From CAYIHX01 sp964363305 (GTDB taxonomy: Bacteria; Bdellovibrionota; UBA1018): a stretch of DNA of 64,000 nucleotides. The DNA lies in contig CAYIHX010000005.1 of assembly GCA_964363305.1 (NCBI GenBank), positions 62,001 through 126,000 of the forward strand, read 5' to 3'. Both the position numbers and the translations under genes were made by a program. Below, piece by piece: positions 8,549-17,689 of the stretch. The first letter of the stretch is position 1; every line of letters begins with the position of its first letter. The notes beneath the pieces were generated by a model. The model was not told the origin of the DNA. It searched no databases and saw only the letters and a program-made list of their open reading frames with translations.

Positions 8549-9505
8549 CTAGGGAGAAACAAAGACCTCATGAGAGGTGCGATAAAATCGAGTGCCAGTT
8601 GTCGGCGGAGTATACGGAGGTACCGGCATTCCTTGATCGTCGGCGATCATCCACAGGAGATCACTGAATCCCAAGAGGTGCCTAAATACCAAGGTACTGG
8701 AAAGCCTCGGGTTGATTTCAAAAACGACCGGGCCCCGTTCCGTTAGGCGGAGTTGAACATTAATACAGCCACGGAGATTCAACCGGTCTGCCATCTTTCG
8801 CAGTAAGCTCTCGATTTCCGGGTCGGAGACTACTTGCCCTTTGCTTGTTACGCCCTCAAGCAGAGTCCTTCGGAATACAACGGAGCGCGTCTCGCCACTG
8901 CGGCTTCGAAACACCCCACAAGTGTATTCCTGATCATCAGGCCTTAAATATTCCTGCCAGATGTCATCGGCGCGGCCTCTTTGATAGTGCGGGGCTAATT
9001 CCTCATTAACCAGTGCCACATCGCGGCCCCCCGATCCGAATCGTTTTTTGATGATACAGGGGAACTCCCGAGGAGCGCCTTCAGAAACACTCTGGGTCCA
9101 GGGAAAAGGGAGTCCGGCGTCTTCAAGAAAACGCGCGGTTGCCAATTTATCAAACCCTGTAGTCAGAGCTTCCGGGTTGGCCATCAGAAGTCGTGCTCCC
9201 TCGATAATGCGCTTCGAGCACGACTTCGTCAAAAACCTCAGCTCATGTTCCGACGTAGGAAGGATCCATTGTGCAGAGACTTTATTGACCAGCTCTCCAA
9301 GGCGCAAAAGATAGGTCGGATCCGAGGCGGGAGGCAGCAATTCACACACGTCAAAAACGGCTGATCCCGCGTGATCAGGAGTAAGATCGCATCCCACAAT
9401 CCTTTGCGCGATACCCGCCATTTTAAGAATTCGCCCGGCTCCTAAGCCAATGTCACCTCCGCATCCGGTGACGATAATGGTAATTGGGTTGGTTTCCTTA
9501 TTCAT
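8549..9505 (-). CDS. ATP-grasp ligase-like protein
   Basis: This 318-residue protein has a Rossmann-like N-terminal domain (TGCGGDIGLGAGRIL) and an ATP-grasp core related to carbamoyl-phosphate synthase. FPCIIKKRFGSGGRDV is the ATP-binding lysine and glycine loop at about residues 147-162, and VFEINPRLS near residue 270 gives the metal-binding Glu and Asn. Such enzymes join a carboxylate to an amine or thiol through an acyl phosphate. Homologues occur in nonulosonic acid and polysaccharide operons. Since pseI is 17 bases downstream, it may attach an acyl or amino acid group to the sugar; this is inference. Confidence 0.8.
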   Translation of the reverse strand: MNKETNPITIIVTGCGGDIGLGAGRILKMAGIAQRIVGCDLTPDHAGSAVFDVCELLPPASDPTYLLRLGELVNKVSAQWILPTSEHELRFLTKSCSKRIIEGARLLMANPEALTTGFDKLATARFLEDAGLPFPWTQSVSEGAPREFPCIIKKRFGSGGRDVALVNEELAPHYQRGRADDIWQEYLRPDDQEYTCGVFRSRSGETRSVVFRRTLLEGVTSKGQVVSDPEIESLLRKMADRLNLRGCINVQLRLTERGPVVFEINPRLSSTLVFRHLLGFSDLLWMIADDQGMPVPPYTPPTTGTRFYRTSHEVFVSP

Positions 9506-9519
9506 ACTTTCGAGAAGAG

Positions 9520-10221
9520 TTAGCAGTTTCGTCTGAGAATCTCATGTAAATAGGGACAAAACGGGTCAAGGTGCCGCGCTTCATCCTCCAGGAGAGACGG
9601 ATCATAGACCGTCCGCCTGAGTCCAAAGGTGCGACGCGAAGTATCCAGAATCCCCCAGCTGGCGACCATACCCTGATCTCTTGCTTGACCGACGGAGCCG
9701 ACATTAGCGATGAGGGTTCCTGCTCTCTCCCGAATAAAAGGGCGGTGGGTATGGCCCATGAAAACGAAATGTGCTCCTTCGATAAAGCAGCGATCGATCA
9801 CTTCTTGCGGTGCATCAGGGTAGACGTAGAAGTCTCGATCCCAAGGTGATCCATGGCAAAGCTCAATCTTCAGCCCATCGAGTTCAATCGAGCGGCGGGC
9901 CGGCAATGACGCAAGCCAGGACAGCTCATCCTGAGAGAGAGATCTTAGCGCTACGTCGATGCCACTTCCATACCTCTTTCGGATCTGGTCCGCGAGAACT
10001 TCATTCCCAGCTGCCGCCATGAGCATTGCTTCGTGATTGCCCGCGATCACATCTGACGGCCATTCTGTGAGCATCTTGAGGACAGAGTCCGGCCGACAGT
10101 AGTAGCCAACTAAGTCTCCCAGAACGAAAAGGCGCTCTACCCCTAAGCGGCGGCACTCATCTAACACACGGCCCAAAGCGATATCATTGCCATGAATGTC
10201 AGAGAGAACAGCAATGATCAT
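9520..10221 (-). CDS. Calcineurin-like metallophosphoesterase
   Basis: This 233-residue protein of the YfcE/MJ0936 type has the full metal-ligand series in order: DIHGN (residues 8-12), GDLVGYY (about 36-42), GNHE (about 61-64), CHGSPW (about 121) and GHTH (about 156-159). The start ATG overlaps the stop of pseG by 4 bases, so translation is coupled. Such enzymes cleave phosphomonoesters or phosphodiesters. Located between pseG and the ATP-grasp gene, it might dephosphorylate an intermediate of the sugar or its substituent; the substrate is unknown. Confidence 0.85.
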   Translation of the reverse strand: MIIAVLSDIHGNDIALGRVLDECRRLGVERLFVLGDLVGYYCRPDSVLKMLTEWPSDVIAGNHEAMLMAAAGNEVLADQIRKRYGSGIDVALRSLSQDELSWLASLPARRSIELDGLKIELCHGSPWDRDFYVYPDAPQEVIDRCFIEGAHFVFMGHTHRPFIRERAGTLIANVGSVGQARDQGMVASWGILDTSRRTFGLRRTVYDPSLLEDEARHLDPFCPYLHEILRRNC

Positions 10222-11324
10222 CGTGGCACCGGCGCCAGCGCATCCAAGATTCGCTGGCAGCCCAAGCCATCTACCATCTTAGTGGAATTGATTTCGATCT
10301 GCGTGAGTTGATCTGGCTGAGCGATCAAGGTGATGAGGGCTTCTCGGATTTGTTCTTCGGTCACGTCAGAGGAGGGCCCTAGATCAACGACGGCACCCAT
10401 TTTCGCCATGCACTTTGCCAAAGGTACTTGATTGTCTGCGATGGAAACGACAACACCTGGAAGGCCGAGGCAGCATCTTTCCCAGGTTGTAGTCCCGCCT
10501 GCACCGACATACAGATCTGCGCTCACCATTAGCGCGGCCATATCTTTGATGTTAAAGTGGGTCCGTGCTCCCGGTATCTCGAGAGCTATTGATTCAATGG
10601 ATGCTCGGTGAGGATTCAAAGAACCGATGACGATGTCAATTTGTACATTCGCAAACGGAATCGTCCGAAGGGCCTGAAGAGCCTTGCCTGTTTCATTCTT
10701 TGGATCAGCGCCTCCAAAAAAAACTAAAATGCGGTTGACCCTCCCCCGACGATGACGAATCTGGGCGCGGGCCTCGACAAACTGACGTCGCAAGATTGCG
10801 AAACGAGGACCCAGTAGCTTCTGGCAATGATCGCTAACGCGCAGATCATAGCGCGTCTCGAAATTCTCGTAGAGATTTTGGTCAACGAGAACATCGCAAT
10901 CATGATCCCGATCCGCAAGATCATCAATTACGAGAACCCGATCCACTAACGAACGGACCGCCGATTCCCATGATCGATCGATCGCGTAGTGATCTACCAC
11001 TAGCCAGTTCTGCGAGCCTCTTTCCCGGCTAATGACTTCACGAGTTTCTTCAATATCCCGCGGTATGCCAACACCGAGCCAGTGGGCGTGAGGAACAGAA
11101 AAGCTGGGTACGTCAACTGGTTTATGTGGCGCTGGGAGTAGTTTTATCTCAAACCCCTCGGACTCCACGAGTGCTTTGGGGGATTGCTGAGAATCTCGGC
11201 AAATAAAAACCGTCCGAACCCCCTGACTCCTCATGCTATTCGCAAATGCCAGACAGCGCATGAGGTGCCCCAGTCCCATGAACGGGGAGGCGTCGACACG
11301 AATGAATGCGGTAATGTCGCTCAT
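10218..11324 (-). CDS. pseG: UDP-2,4-diacetamido-2,4,6-trideoxy-beta-L-altropyranose hydrolase
   Basis: This 368-residue member of the GT-B-like PseG/SpsG family has the signature RVDASPFMGLGHLMRC at about residues 9-24; the His in GLGHLMR is the catalytic residue known for PseG. WLVVDHYAID near residue 110 and the C-terminal VGAGGTTTWERCCLGLPGV segment bind the nucleotide. The enzyme removes UDP from the PseH product and yields the free hexose used by PseI. It overlaps the upstream fusion gene and the downstream phosphoesterase by 4 bases each. Confidence 0.92.
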   Translation of the reverse strand: MSDITAFIRVDASPFMGLGHLMRCLAFANSMRSQGVRTVFICRDSQQSPKALVESEGFEIKLLPAPHKPVDVPSFSVPHAHWLGVGIPRDIEETREVISRERGSQNWLVVDHYAIDRSWESAVRSLVDRVLVIDDLADRDHDCDVLVDQNLYENFETRYDLRVSDHCQKLLGPRFAILRRQFVEARAQIRHRRGRVNRILVFFGGADPKNETGKALQALRTIPFANVQIDIVIGSLNPHRASIESIALEIPGARTHFNIKDMAALMVSADLYVGAGGTTTWERCCLGLPGVVVSIADNQVPLAKCMAKMGAVVDLGPSSDVTEEQIREALITLIAQPDQLTQIEINSTKMVDGLGCQRILDALAPVPR

Positions 11325-13384
11325 CGAAGTTTAAAAAGTGGTTCGAGTGGCTTACAGCGCAGGACTTCCCGAAGAGACCGTCTCTCCACACAATTGCGGA
11401 GCAGTGGCAGAACCTCGTCGTAAGCACGAAGCAATTGCGCCAAATCTTCATCCGTATGGGCATAGCTCATATTGTGCGAACTTAAGATGAGGATCCCCCG
11501 GGCAAACATCTCTTGCAGAAACAGCGTCTTCATATCCCACTGCGTGTAAGAGGCTGTATCCTTGAAGCCCAGAATTGACCAGCTGGGGTGACCCGAAATC
11601 GAGAGAATCGCTTGGCATTGGTGTTTCTCGATGAGCCGGGCAACTTCCGAGATGATCTTCTGTCCTTGTCTCGCAACCACCTTGAGCACCGGCTCTTTCT
11701 GAAGTTTGGTCAGGGTTGCCAACGCAGCAGCCAAAGAAAGTGCCTCTCCTCCGAACGTAAAGGAAAAGAAGACCTCTTCCATCAGCTTCATGATATCTGA
11801 GCGTCCTGCAACCGCAGAAACGGGATAACCGTTGGCCAGGCCCTTTCCAAAGGTTGAAAGATCAGGCGTTACGTTAAAGAATTCTTGAGCGCCGCCGTTG
11901 GAATAGCGAAACCCGGTGACCGTCTCGTCGAAAACCAATACAGCCCCATTCTTAGCTGTCAGCTCCTTTATTTTTTCTAAAAAGTTGTCCTTTGGCTCGG
12001 TTGTATTCATGGGCTCCAGGATGACAGCGGCAAATTCACCTGGATGTTTCTCAAAGAGACGGTGGAGGGAATCAACGTCATTGTAGGTGAATGTATGGGT
12101 GAGTTCACGTGTGGACACCGGAACCCCCAAATTCCTGGCCGTTGCGCCAATGTACCAGTCTTGCCAGCCGTGGTAGCCGCAAATCGCAACATGATCCCGT
12201 CCCGTATAGGCTCGAGCGAGGCGAATGGCTCCACTTGTGGCATCCGACCCATTTTTTCCGAAGCGGACTTTTTCAGCACAGGGAACCATTTCGACGATCT
12301 TTTCGGCCACTTGCATTTCTAGCGAATGAGGGAGGGAGAAAATGACACCGTCTTCGAGCTGTGCCTTGACGGCAGAGGTGACGTCCGGGTCGTTGTAACC
12401 TAAGGTCACGGCGGCCAGGCTGTTGATGAAATCTACGTACTCATTACCATCTACATCCCAAGCGCGACTGCCCTTTGCGCATTTAATGAAGTAAGGTGAG
12501 ACCCCAAAAGGGAACTGGGTCTTGCTCTTACTGAAGGTCTGCGATCCTAGCGGGATTGTTCTCTGCGCTCGTTCAAGGAGTTCTTCTGACTTCTGATAGC
12601 GGGAGTCCATCTGTCTTTCTCCATCCTCTTTCAAAGATTTCGCGTATCCCTCGTTCCGTCGGATTTGCGTGTTCCAGGTTTTAAGTGCGGGATTTTTTTC
12701 TAGGAGATCTAAAATATCCTGACTCCCAAAGTTTGGATTTTCCGGATAAAGAGTCTCGTAAATTTGAGTTACCAATTCAAAATCGAGCGGCTCGTCAACG
12801 GTCCAGCGCAGGAAGGAATGATCAGACGCCCCTCTGTAGTGGCCAATTCGAAATCGCTCGGGATTTCCGTGAATAAAAGGGGTGACATGCTGACGCTCCG
12901 AGGGAAGCTTGGCTTCCTTCCAAGCGACTTGGAGACTTTCGAATCGCATGACCTCCACGTCTAGGCCGTCGGGGTATGTCGGTTGTAGCCCGTTTGTTGC
13001 GTAGTCGAAGCCTCCTTCAAAAAAATACCGAAGAACTTGATCAATCACCTCTGGATCCGTGAGCGGACAATCTCCAGTTAGCCGTACTACGTATTCAGGG
13101 TGATAATGTTTAGCCGCGACATAAAAACGGTCCAAAACATCGTCGAGACTCCCTCGGAAGCACTCAATGTCGTTTTGGGCGCACATGCCGGCCAGGTGAT
13201 CGTCGGAGGCTTCCACGCTGGTGGCGACAACGAGTTTGTTGATCTCTTTCGCTCGTCGAATTCTTTCAATCTGGCGCATCAACATGGGCTGCCCGAGGAT
13301 GGGCTTCAGTACTTTTGCGGGCAAACGATGGGAGGAAGATCGAGCTTGGAGGATTGCCAAAGTTTTAAGTTTTGGAGGCATCAC
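11321..13384 (-). CDS. Fusion: SpsF-type cytidylyltransferase plus class III aminotransferase
   Basis: 687 residues with two complete domains. Residues 1 to about 250 form a CTP-dependent nucleotidyltransferase of the SpsF type (ILQARSSSHRLPAKVLKPI, VRLTGDCPLTDPEVID). Residues about 265 to 660 form a glutamate-1-semialdehyde-2,1-aminomutase-like PLP enzyme, with YHGWQDW, FDETVTGFR and the PLP lysine in FGKGLANGYP at about residue 513. In Bacillus subtilis spsF lies with spsE (PseI) and spsG (PseG) and is thought to activate the sugar with CTP, so this half may be the PseF activity. The aminotransferase half could make an amino-bearing precursor or substituent. The two halves occur as separate proteins elsewhere; here they are one frame, overlapping pseG by 4 bases. 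Confidence 0.85.
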   Translation of the reverse strand: MMPPKLKTLAILQARSSSHRLPAKVLKPILGQPMLMRQIERIRRAKEINKLVVATSVEASDDHLAGMCAQNDIECFRGSLDDVLDRFYVAAKHYHPEYVVRLTGDCPLTDPEVIDQVLRYFFEGGFDYATNGLQPTYPDGLDVEVMRFESLQVAWKEAKLPSERQHVTPFIHGNPERFRIGHYRGASDHSFLRWTVDEPLDFELVTQIYETLYPENPNFGSQDILDLLEKNPALKTWNTQIRRNEGYAKSLKEDGERQMDSRYQKSEELLERAQRTIPLGSQTFSKSKTQFPFGVSPYFIKCAKGSRAWDVDGNEYVDFINSLAAVTLGYNDPDVTSAVKAQLEDGVIFSLPHSLEMQVAEKIVEMVPCAEKVRFGKNGSDATSGAIRLARAYTGRDHVAICGYHGWQDWYIGATARNLGVPVSTRELTHTFTYNDVDSLHRLFEKHPGEFAAVILEPMNTTEPKDNFLEKIKELTAKNGAVLVFDETVTGFRYSNGGAQEFFNVTPDLSTFGKGLANGYPVSAVAGRSDIMKLMEEVFFSFTFGGEALSLAAALATLTKLQKEPVLKVVARQGQKIISEVARLIEKHQCQAILSISGHPSWSILGFKDTASYTQWDMKTLFLQEMFARGILILSSHNMSYAHTDEDLAQLLRAYDEVLPLLRNCVERRSLREVLRCKPLEPLFKLR

Positions 13385-13425
13385 GACTATCTATAACCCC
13401 ATTCTTGCCGGTAAAATCGCCCAAA

Positions 13426-14115
13426 TCATGTCGCATTTCCACCTTTTACGACAGATATCGTAACACTTGCTTCAATTCGGCCCCTTCTCAGGGCTGGTCG
13501 CGAGAATTCAAGGCGTGCTTCACCTATTTGAACGAAGGCTCGAGGATAGCCTTCGGCGTCGAGCATTCTGATGTAATCAAACCACTTGGACAGGTCGGAA
13601 TCATTGGGAATTCTACTTTGCGCTGGGGTTCTCCGTTTGAAGAGAGTGACCTCGCCAGACTGCTCGGTGGGTTTAGGCTCTTCCCTTGATATCTGCAGGA
13701 TCATCTCCTGGACCTGGCGAGACATTCGGATAAAAACTTCGTCCCCTCCTCCCAGGAGGGACACCTTGCTCCGAGCATAAACAGGACCTGCGTCAAGTTC
13801 TTTCATCATGCGCAAAGCCGAAACGGTGGTCTCTTCTTTTCCGAGAAGAATCATATTCTGAACGGGAGATCCTCCTCGCCCAAACGGCACTGGCGTGGCG
13901 TGAAAACACACGCATTCATACTTTGAGGTAATCGACTCTGAAACAATATTTGACCAATGAGGAAAAAAAATGAAACGCGGGTTAAGCTCCTCGACCAGCT
14001 TCAACTGAAGTTGATCAGGTTCACGAATCTCAACCCAAATGTCTTCGCCGACAGGTGCTTTCCACTCATCCCAAAACCAGGGGGTCCTGCATGCGATGAT
14101 GTAAGTTTTTTTCAT
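13426..14115 (-). CDS. Formyltransferase-like protein (FHxTPxPFGRGG type)
   Basis: This 229-residue protein is related to the catalytic domain of methionyl-tRNA and sugar formyltransferases. The block CFHATPVPFGRGGSPVQNMI at about residues 75-94 corresponds to INVHASLLP..RGAAPIQ, and KELDAGPVY to MDEGLDTGD. The catalytic His and Asp are present, but the usual Asn two before the His is Cys. ATG 14115 is chosen for AAGGA upstream; an ATG at 14130 overlaps the PIG-L stop by 4 bases and would add 5 residues. Beside a PIG-L deacetylase in a pseudaminic acid operon, the likely job is exchanging an N-acetyl group for N-formyl or a similar acyl group. That is inference. Confidence 0.7.
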   Translation of the reverse strand: MKKTYIIACRTPWFWDEWKAPVGEDIWVEIREPDQLQLKLVEELNPRFIFFPHWSNIVSESITSKYECVCFHATPVPFGRGGSPVQNMILLGKEETTVSALRMMKELDAGPVYARSKVSLLGGGDEVFIRMSRQVQEMILQISREEPKPTEQSGEVTLFKRRTPAQSRIPNDSDLSKWFDYIRMLDAEGYPRAFVQIGEARLEFSRPALRRGRIEASVTISVVKGGNAT

Positions 14116-14126
14116 TTCAACATCCT

Positions 14127-14804
14127 TCATCTGGTAATTCTTCGTACCGTCCGAAATGCTTCAGCCCGCATTAGACCGCTTTGCATCCCGCGAAACCTAG
14201 AAAGCGCATCAATGCCCACCACCGAGCGAGGGTGGGGAAATGCACGCAACTCCTTCTCGTAGGAGTGAAGGGCCTGGACTTTCGCGTCCCATGTACTTTC
14301 AGCGCAAACAAATAATTCTGGAATGAAAGTACTGGCAATCTGAATGTCAGACCACTCGGTCGAAGACGGCACTTCAAACGTTCTGATTTCGGTGCAAACC
14401 TCGCCAGACAGCATTCGAAAGGCTGTTAAAGTCGCCTGAAATGCAACGCGATGATCTATGTTTAAATCGGAGCCGTTGTGCGTGTACACCAGATCAGGCT
14501 GTATGCTTTGTTTTGCCGATTCAATGAATTTTACGACTTCCAACAAGGGAATGGAATCCAGTCTGTTATCGGGAAAAGTTCCTCTCTGAATCCATTTAAA
14601 CCCAAGGATTGATGCTGCCGCTTCAGAGCTTTTGACTCGATCAGTAGTCAGCTCATCATCTTGATCCAAGCGTGCGCCAATTCCATCCGTTAGGTGGAGA
14701 GCAAAAACTTCATCTCCATCGGTCGCATGCCGACGAAGTGTTGCGCCGCAACCTAAGGTCTCATCGTCTGAGTGTGCCACAACTACAAGTATGCGGTGCG
14801 CCAT
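14127..14804 (-). CDS. PIG-L family N-deacetylase
   Basis: This 225-residue zinc deacetylase has the motif VAHSDDETLGCG at residues 9-20, and IDHRVAF near residue 116 supplies the second metal-binding His. The family removes N-acetyl groups from amino sugars (GlcNAc-PI, mycothiol and bacillithiol precursors, and surface sugars). It is the first gene of the pse operon running to pseI: AGGGGAA lies about 10 bases before the start, and the 147-base gap upstream could hold a promoter, though I see only poor hexamers. It is translationally coupled to the formyltransferase-like gene, suggesting the two re-acylate one amino group. Confidence 0.85.
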   Translation of the reverse strand: MAHRILVVVAHSDDETLGCGATLRRHATDGDEVFALHLTDGIGARLDQDDELTTDRVKSSEAAASILGFKWIQRGTFPDNRLDSIPLLEVVKFIESAKQSIQPDLVYTHNGSDLNIDHRVAFQATLTAFRMLSGEVCTEIRTFEVPSSTEWSDIQIASTFIPELFVCAESTWDAKVQALHSYEKELRAFPHPRSVVGIDALSRFRGMQSGLMRAEAFRTVRRITR

Positions 14805-14951
14805 TTTTCTTTTTTAATTCCCCTTTCGCCCGTGAGTATCAGGAGTAGATTTAGACAATCAAGCAGTTCAGATCGCCGGTCTATATTTATAGACTCTGAA
14901 AGGCCTGCCTGAGTGGCAATCGCTATATCATTTTTTGAGGCTGGGCGGGAC

Positions 14952-16745
14952 TTACGTACTTATAAAATTCGAAAATGAGGTCATCCTGCGGTCACTGACG
15001 GGTTCGAAGTACCTTCGGCCGACGTCTTTTCCATATTCTCTCAGAAGTAATTTCTGTGAACTTGATTTTTCGGCAATCCTTACAATTTCTTCGGGCTCCA
15101 TTGCAAAAATGACGTGACTGGCACTTTCCCAAAGTGTGTCCAGGTCTATCACCGCTTCGAGACACGGAACGATGACTAGGTGTCCTGATGAGATTATTTC
15201 AAGATACGATACGGAGCTTCTCGATGTCAGCACCGCCCAAGATCGCGCAATTGTCTGATCGATGGGGCCTTCTACAATTTCAAAATTTTCCAAACCGTAT
15301 TCATGACAGAGTGCTTCGAGCCACTGAGATGAAAGAGCGGGATGTGGCTTGAGAAGTAGCCTATATCGTCGGCTCAGGGCGCCTCTTCGTGCAATCCAAC
15401 GAATCATCGCAACAGCCTGACCGGGAAATTGGTGAATCAGCACGGCAAGGGAGTTTTTATCGTCCCTCGATCCCGAATCATTGAGCGGTTCATCACGACG
15501 ATTAGCCGCGGTAAAACGGAGATTACATCCTTCGAATAGAATAGACCGGGGATATCCCGCGAATTCAAGGATTCTCAGATATTCGTGGCCGCTGGTGATG
15601 ATCCGGTCTGGAAAAGGTTGCCTCTGTCGAAGTGCTTTGCTGAGTTCCATGCCCGAATGCTTGCGGAACCAGACCGAGTGTTGAAATGCGAGCAGTTTGG
15701 TTTCGAGTCCCATCCTCCGAACTTCAGAAATCAAAGCATTCTCGGCTAAATTACTTTCGTAGGGGAAATAGATGGCGCCGGGCAGGGATTCTTGATTTTT
15801 CAGCTCACTTAAGACGGCGCCGGCAGAGGCAAGAACCAGGCTTTCTTGGTAGATTCCGGTTTGAAGGTGGCACTCTCTTAGGACGTCGGTCGTGTCGATT
15901 TCGAGGGTGACGGCGTTTCCTTGAAGTTTGGACGCCCGGAAGAGTCGGCTGACTACCTTGAGGCTTGGTGAAAGGCGAAGAAGTTCTAAGTCATGGATGA
16001 CTTTGATGCCCTTGTCTCGCAGTTTTGCGACGGCGGCCGATTTCGTGTCTTTGAGAAGATGAAATTGCGGCCAGACCCAAACCTGCCTATTTTCGTGTAC
16101 AAGAAAATTTTGAAATTCACCGAAATTTCGATTGAGGTAGGGTGCCGGGCGATTGATGCAGTCTTGCGTTACCCAGGTCTTGAGGAGGATTGAATGCCGA
16201 CTGGGTAATTCGTTTTTTTTCGTTTTTTTCGTCAAGATGATGCTTTTGAGAAATCTCAGTGCATGGACAAACTGCCTGCCTCGAAGTGCCGCAAAATAGA
16301 TCCACAATGGAGGCACTCCGGTGAGGCAAACCTGCCGCTTTGTTTTTTTGAGAATTTCTCGCTTGAGCGTGCGTGCGACTGATGGCGAGGTAACCAGGAG
16401 AAGGTAGTTTTCCTTTTCTTGACCTGAGAGGGCGAGCAGGCAGGAGGCGATCAGTCTACACCTGACCAGGTAGGGAAATGCAAAGGGATTTCTTGCGCCA
16501 AGATGGGTTTGCCAAAGAACGCCATCCACATCGCGAGACAGGAGATCGTCGAAGACCGTGTCGATGTCTTCGCCGAGTTTGGATTCGTTATCGGGACTGA
16601 GCGGGATATACTGAGCGTGCTGGGTCCATTCTCCCGCGAGAGATTGAAGGCGATCGAGTTCTTCACTCGCAAGGAGGATGGTACTTTTTATGTTGGATTT
16701 TCGAGGACGCTTGGAAAATCGCCCCGGTAACCAGATTTCGATCAT
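14952..16745 (-). CDS. Surface carbohydrate biosynthesis protein, large GT-B-like (TIGR04326-type)
   Basis: 597 residues. I recognise the general build of the Leptospira-type surface carbohydrate proteins: a variable N-terminal half, WVTQDCINRPAPYLN in the middle, and a C-terminal transferase-like half with LLAFQHSVWFRKHSG, RIITSGHEYLRILEFAGY, LLLKPHPALS and ARSWAVLTSRSSVSYLEIISSGH. KPHP and the SSVSYLE stretch resemble the nucleotide-binding side of capsule-type GT-B transferases. A role in transferring a CMP-activated nonulosonic acid is plausible given the neighbours but not shown. Its start overlaps the stop of the epimerase gene by 4 bases. Family name given from memory of the motif pattern. 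Confidence 0.6.
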   Translation of the reverse strand: MIEIWLPGRFSKRPRKSNIKSTILLASEELDRLQSLAGEWTQHAQYIPLSPDNESKLGEDIDTVFDDLLSRDVDGVLWQTHLGARNPFAFPYLVRCRLIASCLLALSGQEKENYLLLVTSPSVARTLKREILKKTKRQVCLTGVPPLWIYFAALRGRQFVHALRFLKSIILTKKTKKNELPSRHSILLKTWVTQDCINRPAPYLNRNFGEFQNFLVHENRQVWVWPQFHLLKDTKSAAVAKLRDKGIKVIHDLELLRLSPSLKVVSRLFRASKLQGNAVTLEIDTTDVLRECHLQTGIYQESLVLASAGAVLSELKNQESLPGAIYFPYESNLAENALISEVRRMGLETKLLAFQHSVWFRKHSGMELSKALRQRQPFPDRIITSGHEYLRILEFAGYPRSILFEGCNLRFTAANRRDEPLNDSGSRDDKNSLAVLIHQFPGQAVAMIRWIARRGALSRRYRLLLKPHPALSSQWLEALCHEYGLENFEIVEGPIDQTIARSWAVLTSRSSVSYLEIISSGHLVIVPCLEAVIDLDTLWESASHVIFAMEPEEIVRIAEKSSSQKLLLREYGKDVGRRYFEPVSDRRMTSFSNFIST

Positions 16746-17689
16746 GAACGGAGATTTTTCACCGTCATCCGGATTCCCTCAAACGGACTGACTTTAGGCT
16801 CCCACCCCAGGTCCCTTTTTGCGCTCTCGCAAGAGCCGAAGCTCACCATAGGGTCTCCTGGTGTCCCTCCTTGCTCGATGATCGGATATTTCTCAGGGTC
16901 TTTTCCAAAATTCTGAATCAATTCATGAAGGAGTTCGCGAATCGAGAGGCTGATTCCCGTACACATGTTGTAGGCTTTTTGTATGGCCCGAGGATTATCT
17001 ACGCATCGAGTCATGGCGTCGACGACGTCGCTGACGTGAACGATGTCCCTTTTCCTATCAAGAGGTCCCTTAACGACAATAGGCTCTCCCTTGACGAGGT
17101 ACGCCAGGTAGATGCTTAAGAGGCCCTGCTCTAGATTCTCCAGGTTCTGCGATGCTCCATAGGTGGTGTACAGTCGGAACACCGTCCACTCGATGCCGTA
17201 CTGAGCACCGTAGACCCGAGCCATCATTTCTCCAGCGGCCTTGTTGGCGCCATAGGGTGATTTTGGACGCAAGGGTTCTTGCTCCGTCGTCGGAAAATGC
17301 TCGGGATCGCCATAGGCACTCATCGAACTCGCAAAAATAAATCTCTTGCACCCGGATTCGCGCGCAAATTCCAGAGTCTGTACTGTGCCGAGGAGATTCG
17401 AGTGAGAATCCAAAATGGGATCACGGAAAGAAACGGCGTTTGAGGCCTGCGCTCCCAAATGGAAGATCGCGTCGAATACCTGGCCCTTGAGCGTTTCCCT
17501 CCAGCCCTTCTCAGCCAGATCTTCGTGGAGGAACGCCGCTTGGACGGGAAGGTTAGATTTTTTGCCGTTGGAGAGGTTGTCGACGATAGTGACTCTTGCT
17601 CCGGCTTGAATGAGGTCGTGCGCGAGACTGGAGCCGACGAATCCGGCTCCACCGGTGACCAGGAAGTTCTTTCCATCAAATTTCTTCAT
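16742..17689 (-). CDS. NAD-dependent sugar epimerase/dehydratase
   Basis: This 315-residue extended SDR has the NAD motif VTGGAGFVGSSL at residues 10-21 and catalytic YGANK at about residue 146, preceded by ASSMSAYG. It resembles the UDP-glucose/GlcNAc 4-epimerase and GDP-sugar branch. It lies in an operon of six genes joined by 1-4 base overlaps (21341 to 14952), with a hydroxyacid dehydrogenase, HAD phosphatase and GAPDH homologue. It might instead act on a CMP- or nucleotide-linked intermediate. Substrate not predictable. Confidence 0.85.
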   Translation of the reverse strand: MKKFDGKNFLVTGGAGFVGSSLAHDLIQAGARVTIVDNLSNGKKSNLPVQAAFLHEDLAEKGWRETLKGQVFDAIFHLGAQASNAVSFRDPILDSHSNLLGTVQTLEFARESGCKRFIFASSMSAYGDPEHFPTTEQEPLRPKSPYGANKAAGEMMARVYGAQYGIEWTVFRLYTTYGASQNLENLEQGLLSIYLAYLVKGEPIVVKGPLDRKRDIVHVSDVVDAMTRCVDNPRAIQKAYNMCTGISLSIRELLHELIQNFGKDPEKYPIIEQGGTPGDPMVSFGSCESAKRDLGWEPKVSPFEGIRMTVKNLRS

